The notes under the pieces were generated by a model that was not told the DNA's origin, searched no databases, and saw nothing but the letters and a program-made list of their open reading frames with translations. Shown piece after piece: positions 39,648-51,950 of a stretch of 64,000 bases of DNA. The stretch spans positions 7,996,709 through 8,060,708 of the forward strand of contig JAPWDM010000015.1 of the NCBI GenBank assembly GCA_035578155.1, written 5' to 3'. The number at the start of each line of letters is the position of its first letter. The stretch's first letter is position 1. A program made the position numbers and the translations under genes. Source of the stretch: Brachynemurus nebulosus (lineage: Eukaryota > Arthropoda > Insecta > Neuroptera > Myrmeleontidae).

Positions 39648-42220
39648 TCGGGCTATAAGTTTTGTGTACATATGTACAAATACAATATAATATCAATATG
39701 TATATGATACTATTATGATACTTATTTTATTGACTATGTATTGTAAAAATGCTTGGAAATACATAACACAGTAACACACACATACATATGTATTACATAT
39801 TTCAATCTTTTTTTTTAGGGTTCCGAAGAACTCGAGAAGCTCTTGTAATGTTTTAATGTGAGTGGGCTGTAAAATTTTCAGAAATTCTACGCCTTTGGAA
39901 CACGAAATTTTGCAAATATAATACATGCTACAGATAGATATCTCAATTAACCGTCAATAAAACATTTTTTTTTAATTTTTTACGGTATCTTCCGTATTTG
40001 AAACTCGACATAAACACTTTTAAGTACATAATTTAAAGGAAGAAAAATGGTTCTCATTAAGTGAAATTTTACGTCAAAGTATATTCTGATATTTGATAAA
40101 ATTTCCAAAAATTCAATCAAAATTATTAAGAGAAATGTTGAAAAATAATTCTACGTATACTGTTTGCGGTTTATCATTAGAAAAATCTTTTAAAATAAAG
40201 TTCTTTTAACAACTTTTATTCTCTATATCTCGTTTCAGAAATATTGTATTTCAAAGTCTATGTGATTTGTAAGGAATCAAATTACCACTTAATTGACCCT
40301 TGAATAACACAAATACAAATAACATTGTGATTGTCGAATATATTTATTTATTTTCATAGTAAACCGTACAAAATAATATAATGCCACGTATTTTATTCGG
40401 AAACTACAAAAATGCAAATAAGTCAGTAACCTTGCTTAATGTGTGTATAAAACGCACTTGGACAACTCTTTTAATGAGTTGTATGGATCGGATGGTATGT
40501 ATGATTGTATGTGTGTGCTATCAATGTTACAGTAGGCACGGTACTACGGACGTTGTATGTACATATTAACAGAATCAACAGAATATATGTATGTACATAT
40601 TATGTATGTAGTTGTTTATTTATTTAAAAAATTTTTGACTAAGCGTGTGACGATGATATGGATGTCTGTGTGTTTGTAAGTATGGATGCCTGTGTGTCCA
40701 CTGAAACTTGAGTTCGCTTACGGGGGTTGCAGGTAAATTGGTATTTCAAAATGTTGCTGAAATAAAAGAATAAATTTGGTAAAAAATTTATAGCGGTGAC
40801 TTTCATGTGGACATTTTAAAATTTTACGATAATGATAACTGATGCAGATAGTTTCGCATTTTCCGTTAGAGTTTTCCTCTAAAGTTACTCAGTTATGAAT
40901 AAAAAATTTTCTTTTTGATAAATTAAATACATTTTTGTTTGTAATATAATTGGCCTTTCGTCACATCTGTTTTTCTTTACAAACTTTTAACTATACCCCG
41001 TTTCAAATACAATTGAGCATGAGTCATCGTCAAAAAATTAAATAATTCCTATATTCGAAACAAATCAATCTTCTATTCTTTTCTAAAAACAAACTGCAAA
41101 TTTAAAATTTACGCATTTGAAACAATGAAAGAAATAAAGCTAAAAAAACGGGAATTACTCAAACTCGTAAGTGATGACTCATGTTTAAATTTAAGTGAAA
41201 TAGATTATATTTAAAATCGTTTAAAAATTAATTTTTGATCCTAGTGAGAAAATTGAGAAAAGAAAAAATAAGTCGTTATCAAACATTGTTATTAATTTCT
41301 GTTTTTCTCTTATGTACTTTAGCTGCAAAACTATCGAATATGGAACACATTGTACAGAATTTGACATATGTACATACCAATACATAAAACGGGTATTTAG
41401 TTTTTATGGATAGTGAAAGAAGTTGTGTACCAACGTATCAACAATTAAAAATTCATGTTTTATGATAGTTAAAAGAAAAAGTTTTTATTTTTTGAAAAAT
41501 TACAACTCATGGAAATTTTTCTTGTGTATTTTTTTCATTGTTCTGTTCTGTTCTCTTTTTATTTGTTTGGTAATTTATAAGTGTAGTTTTTAATGTAATT
41601 TGTTACTAAATTAATAATGTGTAATGCAAATACTAATATCAGAGTTATGGTTTTTGCAGTATTCATAATGCACTGTGATATAAAAAACTAAAAAATTTTA
41701 AAAACTAAAAAAATAATTCATAAACTTATTTTAATCAAAATTTATGAAAAACTGTTCGCTTTTCTGTTTACAATATAGTACATATAAGTTCGACAATCAA
41801 CACATGTTTACATATTATAGTAAAATAAAAAAAAATTTTTTGTTATACTTTTAATTTCAAATGTTATCGAGTGCCTGTGAAACATTATTAGTGTATGGCG
41901 GATTTTTATCCGTATTTAAACATACACCAATATTCATATGTTCACTCAATGTCCAGCTTTGGCTGATACTTGAACGCTCGATGTACTTTGGCAAATGGCC
42001 AATTCATTATGTTAATTAATTGTTTATTTTTAAAAAAAATTTTATTATACAGGGTGCGAATAATTTTAGTTTGGTCAGAGGCGTATTCAGGGAAATTTAT
42101 ATTAAAGGACGAGCTGGCTGGGATGCGATTTTTTCAGATAGCGCATTCCGAAAAAAATTTATGTCTTCGGCAATTATACACCGAGATAAACCATCTGTTA
42201 AAAGGAAGAGAGTTCTCTTC
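39648..42220. other. AT-rich sequence without recognisable gene
   Basis: Contains ATGTATGTACATA-rich simple sequence (about 39660-39790 and 40490-40610) and a weak inverted pair GCATGAGTCATC / GATGACTCATG around 41019-41182 that might be a MITE. A short minus-strand frame near 39693-39926 has natural-looking composition but no recognised family. No other gene signal. Confidence 0.4.

Positions 42221-42223
<3 letters not shown>

Positions 42224-42290
<67 letters not shown>
42224..42290. repeat. (TA)n microsatellite abutting a Tc1-like end
   Basis: About 67 bp of TA directly followed by AGTGATGGTCACAAAAATAG, a Tc1-type terminal sequence. All open frames here are artefacts. Confidence 0.95.
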
Positions 42291-42296
<6 letters not shown>

Positions 42297-43063
42297 GGTC
42301 ACAAAAATAGAGCCACTGTATAGAATTTCATAAAATTTGTGGTGACATTTGATATAAGGTGCATAAAAGAAAGAAATAGCCATCAAAGAAAAATGTATTG
42401 TACGTATGTAAAATGTACATAAAAATTAACAACAATAGTAATTCCATTATAAAAAAAAATTAGTAAAATAAGGAAAAGTAAACAAATTTATGTGGTCATT
42501 AAAATAGAGCCATTAGATATTTTGTATCTAAAACCTTAAATTTATTCAAATATTTAAGTTCCAATCATTCAATTTTAATAAGTATTTAGTAGCTTGACCA
42601 TCACTTTTTAACAAGACCTCACAACGTCGTGGCAGAGATTCAAAAATAAATGTTAAGATGGATAACGGAATACACTGTTCTTCCGAAGAAAGAACAAAAA
42701 TTGTAACTCGACGAGACGAGGGAAAATCTCAACGTGAAGTAGTTAGAATTGTCAGCTGTTGAAAGAAAATGGTTGAAAATGCATTGAAACCAAAACCAAC
42801 TAGGGGAAATCGTGGGGTAAAAAGAAAAAGTACGGTGCAAACTGATCAGCTCATCATTCATACTTCAAAGAAGATCCATTCAAGTCTTCGATAAGCATTA
42901 AGGCTGAATTAAATCTTGATGTTTGTTCACATATTGTACGAAGAAGACTGCAAGAACATAATTTTAACGGTAGGTAAATGGAGAACTTTTTTGGCGACTC
43001 TTAAAAATAACAAAAACCGGATAAAATTTACACTGGTCTTATTATCTGGGATGGTCCTGAAGG
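42291..43063 (+). pseudogene. Tc1-like element, 5' half with transposase fragment
   Basis: The left end AGTGATGGTCACAAAAATAGAGCCA is partly repeated at 42495 (TGGTCATTAAAATAGAGCCA), as in Tc1 subterminal repeats. From about 42657 the transposase N-terminus follows: SSEERTKIVTRRDEGKSQREV (HTH), then KPTRGNRGVKRKSTVQ (second HTH). Stops and frame changes are frequent. It ends abruptly at about 43063, where gypsy RNase H sequence begins. Confidence 0.75.
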
Positions 43064-44823
43064 TCATGCCAGTCTAACTTGGCTTCTAAATTTAAAAAAT
43101 CCCGTACGCCGACTAGCTAGATGGTCGCTAAAGATGAAACAGTTTGATATGGAAATAATTCATCGTAAAGGCTCACACCCAGGACATCTTCCCGTAGACG
43201 CAATTTCGCGCGTAGTTTGTTCTTTAGAAATAAAACCTGAACATCACGACTCATGGTATCACAAAATGTTACGTCGCGTCCGAAATTCTCAACAATATCA
43301 TCATTGGAAAGCTGAGGATGATTTACTTTTTAAATTTTGTAAACCGGTAAACCCCGTATTAGATGACGAACACCCGTGGAGTATTGTAGTACCAAAATCT
43401 CTTCGTAAGCAAGTCTTAGAACAATGTCACGACAAACCAACATCCGGTCATTTTGGCATTTTCAGAACTATTTATCGCTTTAGTATGAACTATTATTGGC
43501 CAAAAATGCGTCAAGATGTAATAGCTTACGTTCGTTCATGTCAGATTTATCAGTCACATAAAGTTGAGCAAAAGGCTCCTGCCGGATATTAGGTCATCGC
43601 AACGTTCAGAAACCGTTCCAATAATTGTGGAAGACAGACATTCAAGGTCCGTTACCGCTTAGTAGAAGCCGTAATAGGTTTATTCTCGTCATTAGTTGTC
43701 TGTACGAAGTTCACTCTTATCTTTCCCATGCGCGTAGCTGACGCGAAAATAGTTACAAAAATTATAGAGGACAATGTTTTCCTAACCTTTGTAGTGATGG
43801 GTCGCACATGTGCGAGTCACTTCAAAAGAGGGACTCTTTTAAGTGTGCGGTGTGCTGTGCGGCTCTTACAAAAGGAGTCATTAGCACGATCCGCCATTAC
43901 TACACATGGCACATAATTGAGCACATTTTTTTTCTGTACATCTATATACTCAACTGGACATCAGATTAACATGTGTTGCATATTATGGCACAAACAAAAG
44001 ATTTCAACTTTTTCAAAAATGAAGATACAATAAGTATTATACACTAATTTATGGGCTTTTGACTTGACATTTGACAAATTGTGTCACAGTTCATAATGTT
44101 GAAAAATATTTCATATGAATTGAACAGTATACTTTTTTACGTATTTTATGTTATTTTATTAGTATGTATGTCCGAAATATTGTACAGGAAATTACTCCCG
44201 CAGGGTAAAGGAGTAATATATTTTATTTTATTTAATACAGACGCACTTATAATATATTTAAAGTTGTATATCATTGCTATTATTGCATTGTATTAATTTT
44301 TTAACTTTAAAATTTTTTTTTTAAATAGATACTGAAGTTGGATCCTAGATTCTACGTATTTTTTTATTATTTATTTAATGTCCATTTCCTTTTACTCCTT
44401 CCAATTTTTTTTTGTTTTCTCTAAATTAGATATCCAGACTTTTATATAGGTCTATTTTGCTTATAGCCAATTTGCTGCCTCGTTGTTTTAAATTTTGTGG
44501 ATTATTTTTTAAAAAAATGTTGACTTTATTTATTTAATTTACTTTGAGTGACTGTGTTTATTTAGTTACCTTGTTTTATTGACTATTTTTTATATTCATA
44601 AGTACTTTTAGTTTTTACATAATGGATCAAAAATTAAGAAAAAGTGACGTGTGGAATTTTGTAACTGAAAAAAATGGTGTTGCTAAATGTAATTTTTGCC
44701 CGTAACTGTTATCCTTGAAAGGAGGATCTACTTTTAATATTAAAAGACATTTAAAATCAAAACATCCTTATGTGTTTAATAATAATGTGACTGGTGCCGT
44801 AAACAATGAACTGGTTCAACGTA

Positions 44824-47645
44824 GGGGAGACCGAGGAGGGTTGTGACAGAGGAGAGTTGTGACATAGTTGATTTCTCGGAACCTATAACCGTTAGTGAGC
44901 TCGCAACAGCGCGCGTTTGTTGTTTTTGAGACTCAGTGTTTGACGCAGTACGCGATAACAGTGCACGGATAGTTGTTGTGAGTGTATGACCGTTGTATAC
45001 AAAAAATTGCAAAAAGTAAGTTTTTTAACAAAATTTTGATTGCATATACATTGTTACGTATTTTGTTTGCATTGTTATGATATTTTTTCTCATATGCTTT
45101 AGTCTTTCAAGTTTCCTAGCGTAATATTATTTTTTTGTATTGACATCTTATTTCGAAATTACGAATTATTATTCTGATCGGTTCGCTATTTTTTGCACCC
45201 AGGTGAGTTGTGACAGCTTGTCACAACTCTCCTATTATTGTTTATTTTTCTGTCAAGGTTCTTTTATTTGTCTTGTGGTGTGACATTGCATGGTGAATTG
45301 CTATTTTTTTGTTTCAGAATGCCAAATAAATATAAACGAAAGACTGACAGGGGCATGAGTAGTGTGGAAATTTATGAACTGGCCTTTGAGGAAGTCACAT
45401 TAAGAGGTAAAAGTCTTAGAAATGCCGCATCCTCTTACAATCTCAACTATATGTCCTTGCAAAGATATATTAAGAAGAAAAAGGCATATCAAGCTAATCT
45501 AACAAACGAGGCTCCATCTGTCGGTTATGCCAGCCCGACGATTTTTACAGAAGAGGAAGAAAATATATTATGTGAGTATTTGTTGACATGTGCAGCATCT
45601 AATTATGGGGTTACAACAAAAGAGGCAAGAAGTTTAGCGTATATGTTAGCGAAAAAATATAATAAAAAATTTCCGGCGTCATGGGAAGCAAACAAGAAGG
45701 CAGGAGAAGTGTGGCTCAAGCTATTTATGCACCGACATCCCATTTTATCTTTAAGATTACCTCAAGCTACAAGCATAGCTCGCGCCACGAGCTTTAATAA
45801 AACGAATGTGACTGCTTTTTTTGACAATTATACTGGTGTCTTAAGTAAACATAAACTTGACGCTAAAGATATTTGGAATGTCGATGAGACAGGAATAACT
45901 ACCGTTCAGAAGCCTGATAGAATAATCGCGCGACGTGGAGAAAAACAGGTCAGTGCGATGACATCGGCGGAAAGGGGAACTTTGGTTACACTGGCCTGGG
46001 AACGCTATAGGTAATTATATACCACCTATGTTTATATTTCCACGTCAAAGATTCCAAGAGCATTTCATTCGTGATGGCCCAGTTGGTTCAGTAGGAACAG
46101 CTAACGGATCTGGATGGATGCAGGAGGATGATTTTCACTTATTTCTTGAGCATTTCAGAAATCATGTTAGACCATCAAAAGAGCAGAAAGTTCTGCTGCT
46201 CCTGGATAATCATGCTTCCCATATGGCCTTGAAAAATATTGAGTTCTGCAGAGAAAACGGCATAATTTTGCTTACATTCCCTCCACATTGCACCCACAAG
46301 CTTCAACCAATGGATCGCGCTATCTTCGGGCCTCTAAAGAAAGCTATTAATACAGCTTGTGACAGCTGGATGCGCTCAAATGCTGGGAAAGTTATGACCA
46401 TCTATGATATCCCATCAATTACAAAATCTGCGTTTGACGTGGCGATCACTGCAAAAAATATCAGTGCTGGTTTTTCTGCAACAGGAATATGGCCTGTTAA
46501 TACAGATATCTTTGGAGAAGCCGATTTCCTGCCTAGTCAAGTCACTGATCGTATTTTACCCAATCCAGACGCAGAGCAATCATTGAGTGTTCCACAAGTT
46601 ACGGAAAGAACTCTTACTCCAAATTCAACTATCGACATAGCTAAGAACGATGATATTGCTGTCAGAGAATATAATATAGAACCAAGAAGCCTTACTCCAA
46701 GTATGTCCACAGATCAGAACATGACATCTTCCAGCAGTCTATCTATTCTGAGCAATAACGCCAAAGAGCCCGTTGCCTCCACATCTACAGCCCGTAGTCC
46801 TCTCTCCGCTACTTCTAATGTGTTCTCGCCAGAGTCACTTAGGCCGTTGCCAAAAGCTCCGCCAAGAAAAAGGAACCAGCCGAATAAACGCAAGATCAAA
46901 TCTGCTGTGCTTACTGACACACCTACCAAGGATGAAATTGCTGCCATAGAAGCTAGTAGGAAGATAAAAAATGTAAAAAGGCGTGTTTTAAGCGAGAAAA
47001 AGAAGAAACCTAAAACAATAAAAAAGACTTATAAGAAAAGTAAAGTTGATGATCAAGAGGATGAAGCCGAAGAAGATGCAGAAAATAATTGTTTTTGCTT
47101 GTGTTGCCTTGAGACCTTTGCCAATAGTAAACCAAAAGAGAAGTGGGTTCAATGCCTCGACTGCAAAGGCTGGTCTCACGAAGCTTGCACTGGGGGCGAC
47201 CTTCAATACGTCTGTCATAATTGTTTATCAAATTAAATTTTGATTTTTAGACTGAATGTTATATGTTATTTTAGTACGTACAGCCATACCAAATAATAAA
47301 TAAAGTACTTCGTTCCAAAGAAATGTGTTTGTTATTTATTTATCATTAATATAATTGTATTTTTCATTCACCAAATAGTCTAAACACTCTAAATACATAG
47401 GTGTCACAACTTACCTTGGTATCTGTCACAACTTACCTTGGTATTAGGAGAGTTGTGACACGGGGAGTAGTTTCTATTTTTGTAGATTTTCTCAGAAACC
47501 TTAATACTTTCATTAATTTTGATGATAATTTCTTAAAGAGTATGGATTGAGCTACGTTGACTCATACACTCATAGATGTAGAATGTTTCTTGACTGAGAT
47601 ATGTTAGTTAAAGTAAAAACTGTCACAACCCTCCTCGGTCTCCCC
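44824..47645 (+). mobile_element. pogo-like (Tc1/mariner superfamily) element with PHD-finger transposase
   Basis: Inverted ends GGGGAGACCGAGGAGGGTTG / CAACCCTCCTCGGTCTCCCC with TA duplications (44822-44823, 47646-47647). 2,822 bp. GAGAGTTGTGACA and TGTCACAACT words recur in both subterminal regions (for example 44853, 45200-45235 and 47401-47461), likely transposase-binding sites. The transposase is one frameshift away from intact. A probable leader intron runs from GTAAGT (45016) to TTTGTTTCAG (45317), just before the ATG. Confidence 0.93.
45319..47236 (+). pseudogene. pogo-like transposase with C-terminal PHD finger, single frameshift
   Basis: ATG 45319 (MPNKYKRKTDRGMSSVEIYEL) starts two HTH/CENP-B-type DNA-binding regions. 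DDE_1 motifs follow: WNVDETGIT (first Asp, about 45883), LLLLDNHASHM (second Asp, about 46200) and HKLQPMDRAIFGPLK (third Asp, about 46300). A Ser/Pro/Lys-rich linker leads to a C4HC3 PHD-type finger (CLCCLETFA... WVQCLDCKGWSHEAC... VCHNC, about 47095-47225). A +1 change near 46000 breaks the frame between VTLAW and the NYIPPMFIFPR segment. The PHD finger, in other proteins a histone-tail reader, might influence target choice. The rest of the frame is open. Confidence 0.88.
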
Positions 47646-49755
47646 TACTGATTGTGTAGTAACACCTTCATCATCTTCAAACACACCTTCATCATCAAGA
47701 TCAAATAAACCAACATATAAAACACTATTTTCCATAGATACCTATTTTCCAAAACCAATCAGCAATAAAAAACGAGATGACACTAATAAAACGTTAGTAA
47801 AGGCTATTGTTAAAGATTACTTACCATTTCAAATTGTGGACAGTTTTCATTTTAAGGAATTTATCCGATAATTATGTCCATCGTACCAACTACCAACCAG
47901 AAAAACGATTTCAAAAATATTAATACCACAAATGTATAACATCTTAAAGGATGAAGTTTTGAAATCGGTTGAAGCCAGCTATGCAGTTTGCTTAACAACT
48001 GATTGTTGGACATCATCAACAAATGAAAGTTACATTTCGTTAACTTGCCATTTTATTAATGACGAATTTCAATTAAAAACTTTTTTATTAGAGTGCTACA
48101 AATATTCTGGCACTCATACTGCAGCAAATTTAGCTGAGGAAATAATAAAAATAACTCAAAAATGGCAATTAAACAATAAGATGGAGACAATTGTGAGCGA
48201 TAATGCTGCAAATATAGTTGCAGCAATTAAATCGACCAACTGGAAGCACATTCCGTGCTTTGCACACACTCTTAATCTAATAGTGCAAAATGCCCTTAAA
48301 GAAATAAAATGTATTCAGCTGAAAGTAAAAAAAATAGTGGAATTTTTTAAAAAAAGCCCAAAAGCAACTGAATTTTTGAAAAATATGCAATTGCAAATGG
48401 GAAAGCCAATTTTGAGTTTGAAGCAAGATGTTCCCACCCGATGGAATTTTACTTTTGATATGTTCAAAAGAATAATTGAAGTAAGAGAAGCTCTGCTTTC
48501 TACTTTAGCAATTAATTATCCTAATTTAGAGATAATTAATAATGAAGAATTTAATATTTTGGAAAAAAGTTGTCAGTTGTTAGATGTATTTAAGGATGTA
48601 ACTGAAGAAATGAGCAGCGAAAAAAATGTTACAGCCTCAAAAATTATTTTGCTGTCTGGGGCTTTAATCAATTTTTGCTCCGAGTACATAAAAAATGAAA
48701 AAAATTTACCAGTCTCAGTACTTAAGTTAGGTAATTCTTTATTAGAGAATCTTAATAAAAGATTTAGTTATGTAGAAAGTAATCAAATATATGCTGAAGC
48801 GACATTTTTAGATCCGCGATTCAAAATGTATGGGTTCAGAGAAAAAAGTAACTTTGAATCAATAAAGAAAGTTATCGTAGACTATTTATTAAATTCTAAA
48901 GCAAATATTAAAGAACAAAATCAACAGGAAAACAAGGCCATACTAATTCCTCAGACATCGTCAAAAATATGGAACGATTTCGACAGCAAAGTTACAGACT
49001 GTGTAAATATTTTTGAAAGTTCAACAACGGCAAATGTAGAAATAGAAAAATATTTAGAAGAACCGCTCTTACTGAGAACAGCTGATCCTATTTCGTGGTG
49101 GAAAGAACGAAAAAACATTTACCCAGAATTATATAAATTGGCTATAAAACGACTATACATTGTAGCAACATCAGTTCCTAGTGAACGTATATTTTCGAAA
49201 ACTGGGGAAATTATTCGAGATAGGCGAAGCAGACTTAGTGGAGAAAAAGTAGCGGAAGTAGTTTTTTTAAATACAAATTTATAATTATTGTATATTTTTG
49301 TTTCCTAATGTTTTTTTTTTCAATATTTATATATTTTATTGTAATCAAATTTACTAATTTCCTAAAAAAGATATTTATTTTTTAACGAAACCTATAGGCT
49401 ATTTTTTAACGAAACCTATAACGAAACCTAAAGTTCAAAAAATATTTTTCTTTTTTTTTTAAATGTACATTCTCAAAGTTAATTTCTATGCACACAATAC
49501 ACATATTTCTAATTTTAAAAATTTATAGGTGATACAATATGGATTAAATTCACAAAAATATAATAATAATAATAATATGTATCTTTATTTGTGTTACTAA
49601 ATAAGTATAAATGCATCAAAATAAACAATACAGTGGCCATCCAATGGTACGTACTCCGATTTTACGTAGTGACGTCAGCGATTTAGTGGGGTTCTCCTCT
49701 CACAGATATGTTGTTGTTTGCCTGTGTTGGTGAAAATTTATGTACCAAGCCAGAG

Positions 49756-50778
49756 TCAGGGGCGTAGGTAATATTGTCTGAGGGTCTCGTAGCCTTTAAA
49801 AATTTTAAAATTTCACTGCAGATATATAGGACATATTCTGCATACGTAATATGCAAAATGCAAATGCAAAATGAGTAACGTAAAATTCTAGAATATTCTA
49901 ATCGTCAACTAGTAGAGATATCCAAAAACAGACTTCACCATGGAATTGGTCATAAAAAATGAGATTAAACAGTGTAGTTTGACAAACATTCTAGAATGTT
50001 CTATTTGTCAACTAACAAAGATATTGAAAAATCAATTGTACCATTTAATTGTCCATTGAAAAAGAGGTCAAATTACACATTTTGAAAAATGTTCTGGAAT
50101 GTTCTATTCGTCAACTAGCAAAAATATTCAAAAACAGACGTCGCCATTGAATTGACTACCAAAACAAGAGACCAAATAACACATTTTGAAAAATGTTCTA
50201 GAATATTCTATTTGTCAACTAACAAAGATATTGGAAAATCTACTGCACCACTTAATTGTCCAACCGAAATTAAACTAATGTAAACCAAGTGTCCGATTTT
50301 GACAAACAATTTTTGCTACTTACGAACAGAATATTCTAGAACATTTATCAAAATGTGCTATGCCGTCTTTTATTCGATGACCAATTAAATGGTGCAATCG
50401 ATTTTTCGATATCTTTGTTAGTTGACGAATAGAACATTCTAGAATTTTTGTCAAAATGCGCTGCTTAATCTAATTTTTAGTGCCCAATTCAACAGTGAAG
50501 TTTGTTCTTTGGTATCTTTGCTAGTTCACGAGTAGAATATTCTAGAATTTTTGTTAGCTTTGGCGTCTTTTACGCTGATGAATGTGATAGTGAAGTTGAT
50601 TTTTCAACAGTTTTCTAAAAGTCGTCGCTCATATTCATTAGTATAACATTCGATTTCCTTTGTCTACACAACCGAATTTTAGGTGTAAATTGTCTCTTAA
50701 GATAATATTGTTTTAAATAAATTCAGATAAATAATATTTATGAACCCCCGAAACAAAAGTTTACCGACGCCCCTGATC
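49756..50778. mobile_element. Foldback/TIR region inside the hAT, with repeated HSE-like sites
   Basis: TCAGGGGCGTAGGTAA (about 49756) and its complement TTTACCGACGCCCCTGA (to about 50778) form imperfect inverted ends of a hAT-MITE kind. Inside, about 110-bp units built on TTCTAGAATRTTCTATTTGTCAACTA occur four times forward (49880-50270) and three times inverted (50325-50560). No 8-bp duplication is visible, so it may be part of the hAT rather than a separate insertion. Non-coding. Confidence 0.6.
49886..50546. promoter_or_regulatory. Seven heat-shock-element-like triplets
   Basis: TTCnnGAAnnTTC or its complement at 49886-49898, 49989-50001, 50092-50104, 50196-50208, 50329-50341, 50432-50444 and 50534-50546, all exact for the nTTCnnGAAnnTTCn three-unit HSF-site pattern (third copy TTCTGGAATGTTC). 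Function is inferred. Confidence 0.5.
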
Positions 50779-51950
50779 TTCCGATTTTACGTACTTCCCC
50801 TTAAATTTGCACCGACCACTACGTAAAATTGGATTTGTGGTGTAAAAGTTATTTTAAGAAGTACCTACTTCAAAAGATAATAAAAGGAAAGGACTATAAA
50901 AGAAATGACAGAACATACCACAATTACTATGCTGTGTGCTCCAGAAGAGTTATGATTCGTTTCAAACTCAAGCGCACACATGGCACGTAACGCAGCATGC
51001 GAGTGTGCTTGGTACGTTGTGTGCTCCAAAAGAGTCGCTCACTCTGTGCGGCACACCTCACTGTGCGGAGTCATGTGTGCTGGCACACATAAAAGAGTCG
51101 CTTCGACCCAACACTAAACCTTTGGCGTTCCCCAGTTTTTAATTTCAGACAATGGCGTGCAATTTGTATCAAATATCTTCCGCAACATGTTAAAAACGTA
51201 TAAAGTTCAGTTAGAGTTAAATCCTAGATTCTATCCTGGTACTAATCCCACCGAGCGTAGTAATCGAGTAATAAAAACCATGAAAATTTACCTTTTCGAT
51301 AAATTCCGCAGTCCATCAAGTCACCGGTTTTAGTCCATCATATTTAATGTTCGGTCATGAATTTGGAATAGACCAAATTGTACAAAATACCAACGTTAAT
51401 AACAAACCTGATCATCAGTACCGTCTGCAACAGCTGGAAAAGGCTAGAAATCTGGTCGTTAAAAGAATAAATGTCGCACATCAAAATACGGCACAGCGTT
51501 ACAATTTACGAAGGCGTAATGTTACTTTTAATGTTAATGATATAGTTTGGAAGAAAAAATTCGTACAATCAAGCGCTGGAGATTATGTCACATCAAAACT
51601 ATCGCCTAAATTCATAAAGTGTCGAATTACTAACCGTCTGTCAGACAGCCGCTATCAGTTAGTTGATATGACCGGCAAAGATCTTGGAGTTTGACATGTT
51701 TCTGTTTTAGAGCCTTATGTCGCCCGCTAATTTCATTTCCTACTGCTCCAACTTAAAAAATTCATTCTATGCAAAAGAAAAAAATCTGTTTCCGCATTCC
51801 GTTAGTTTTATCGGTATATTATATTATATACCACGTTGGTGTCAAATATGGTAACGTTTAGTTAAAAATTTAACTTATGGAAAATTTATTTCTTGAATTT
51901 TCGTTCGTATCGAATTTATTGTGTTTGTTTATTGAGTAATTGTACCGTAT

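Larger units (their letters stand above)
44622..49284 (+). pseudogene. hAT transposase (BED finger + RNase H + dimerisation), split
   Basis: ATG 44622 (MDQKLRKSDVWNFVTEKNG) starts a BED zinc finger: KCNFC, then an in-frame TAA at about 44704, then GGSTFNIKRHLKSKHP. The gene is cut by a pogo-like element at 44824 and resumes after 47645. Another TAA is at about 47870. The catalytic domain is open from 47932: TTDCWTSS (first Asp, about 48000), IVSDNAANIV (second Asp, about 48200), and CFAHTLNLIV with a QDVPTRWN block. The C-terminal hAT dimerisation region is intact (VATSVPSERIFSKTGEIIRDRRSRL). The long 450-codon open 3' part suggests fairly recent activity. Confidence 0.9.
43792..51116 (+). 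mobile_element. hAT transposon (7.3 kb with nested insertions)
   Basis: Ends TAGTGATGGGTCG (43792) and, as complement, TAGTGTTGGGTCG (to 51116), with a perfect 8-bp duplication AACCTTTG (43784-43791 and 51117-51124). GACTCTTTT and GTGTGC words recur near both ends as subterminal repeats. It encodes a BED-finger hAT transposase (44622-49284), itself split by a pogo-like element at 44824-47645. A foldback region lies at 49756-50778. Without insertions it would be about 4.5 kb or less, within the hAT range. Confidence 0.93.
43064..51730 (+). pseudogene. pol: gypsy pol: RNase H end and integrase, split by a hAT
   Basis: ASLTWLLNLKNPVRRLARW... RKGSHPGHLPVDAISR (about 43068-43210) is the RNase H C-terminus. 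Next is the integrase H2C2 zinc domain (H..HFGIFRTIYRFSMNYYWPKM...C..C, about 43430-43560). The first catalytic Asp is near 43634 (TDIQGPLP). The hAT interrupts at 43792. Beyond it ISDNGVQF (second Asp, about 51150) and PTERSNRVIKTM (Glu, about 51245) follow, then the C-terminal domain (NDIVWKKK, SRYQLVDMTGKDLG). The frame is continuous across the hAT if one 8-bp duplication is removed. A stop at 43590 and other frame changes kill the gene. Confidence 0.85.

Noticed and set aside
39693..39926. Minus-strand frame with natural composition, possible host exon
   Set aside because: No family is recognised, no good donor site is visible, and it reads into simple TATGTA sequence. Too weak to annotate.
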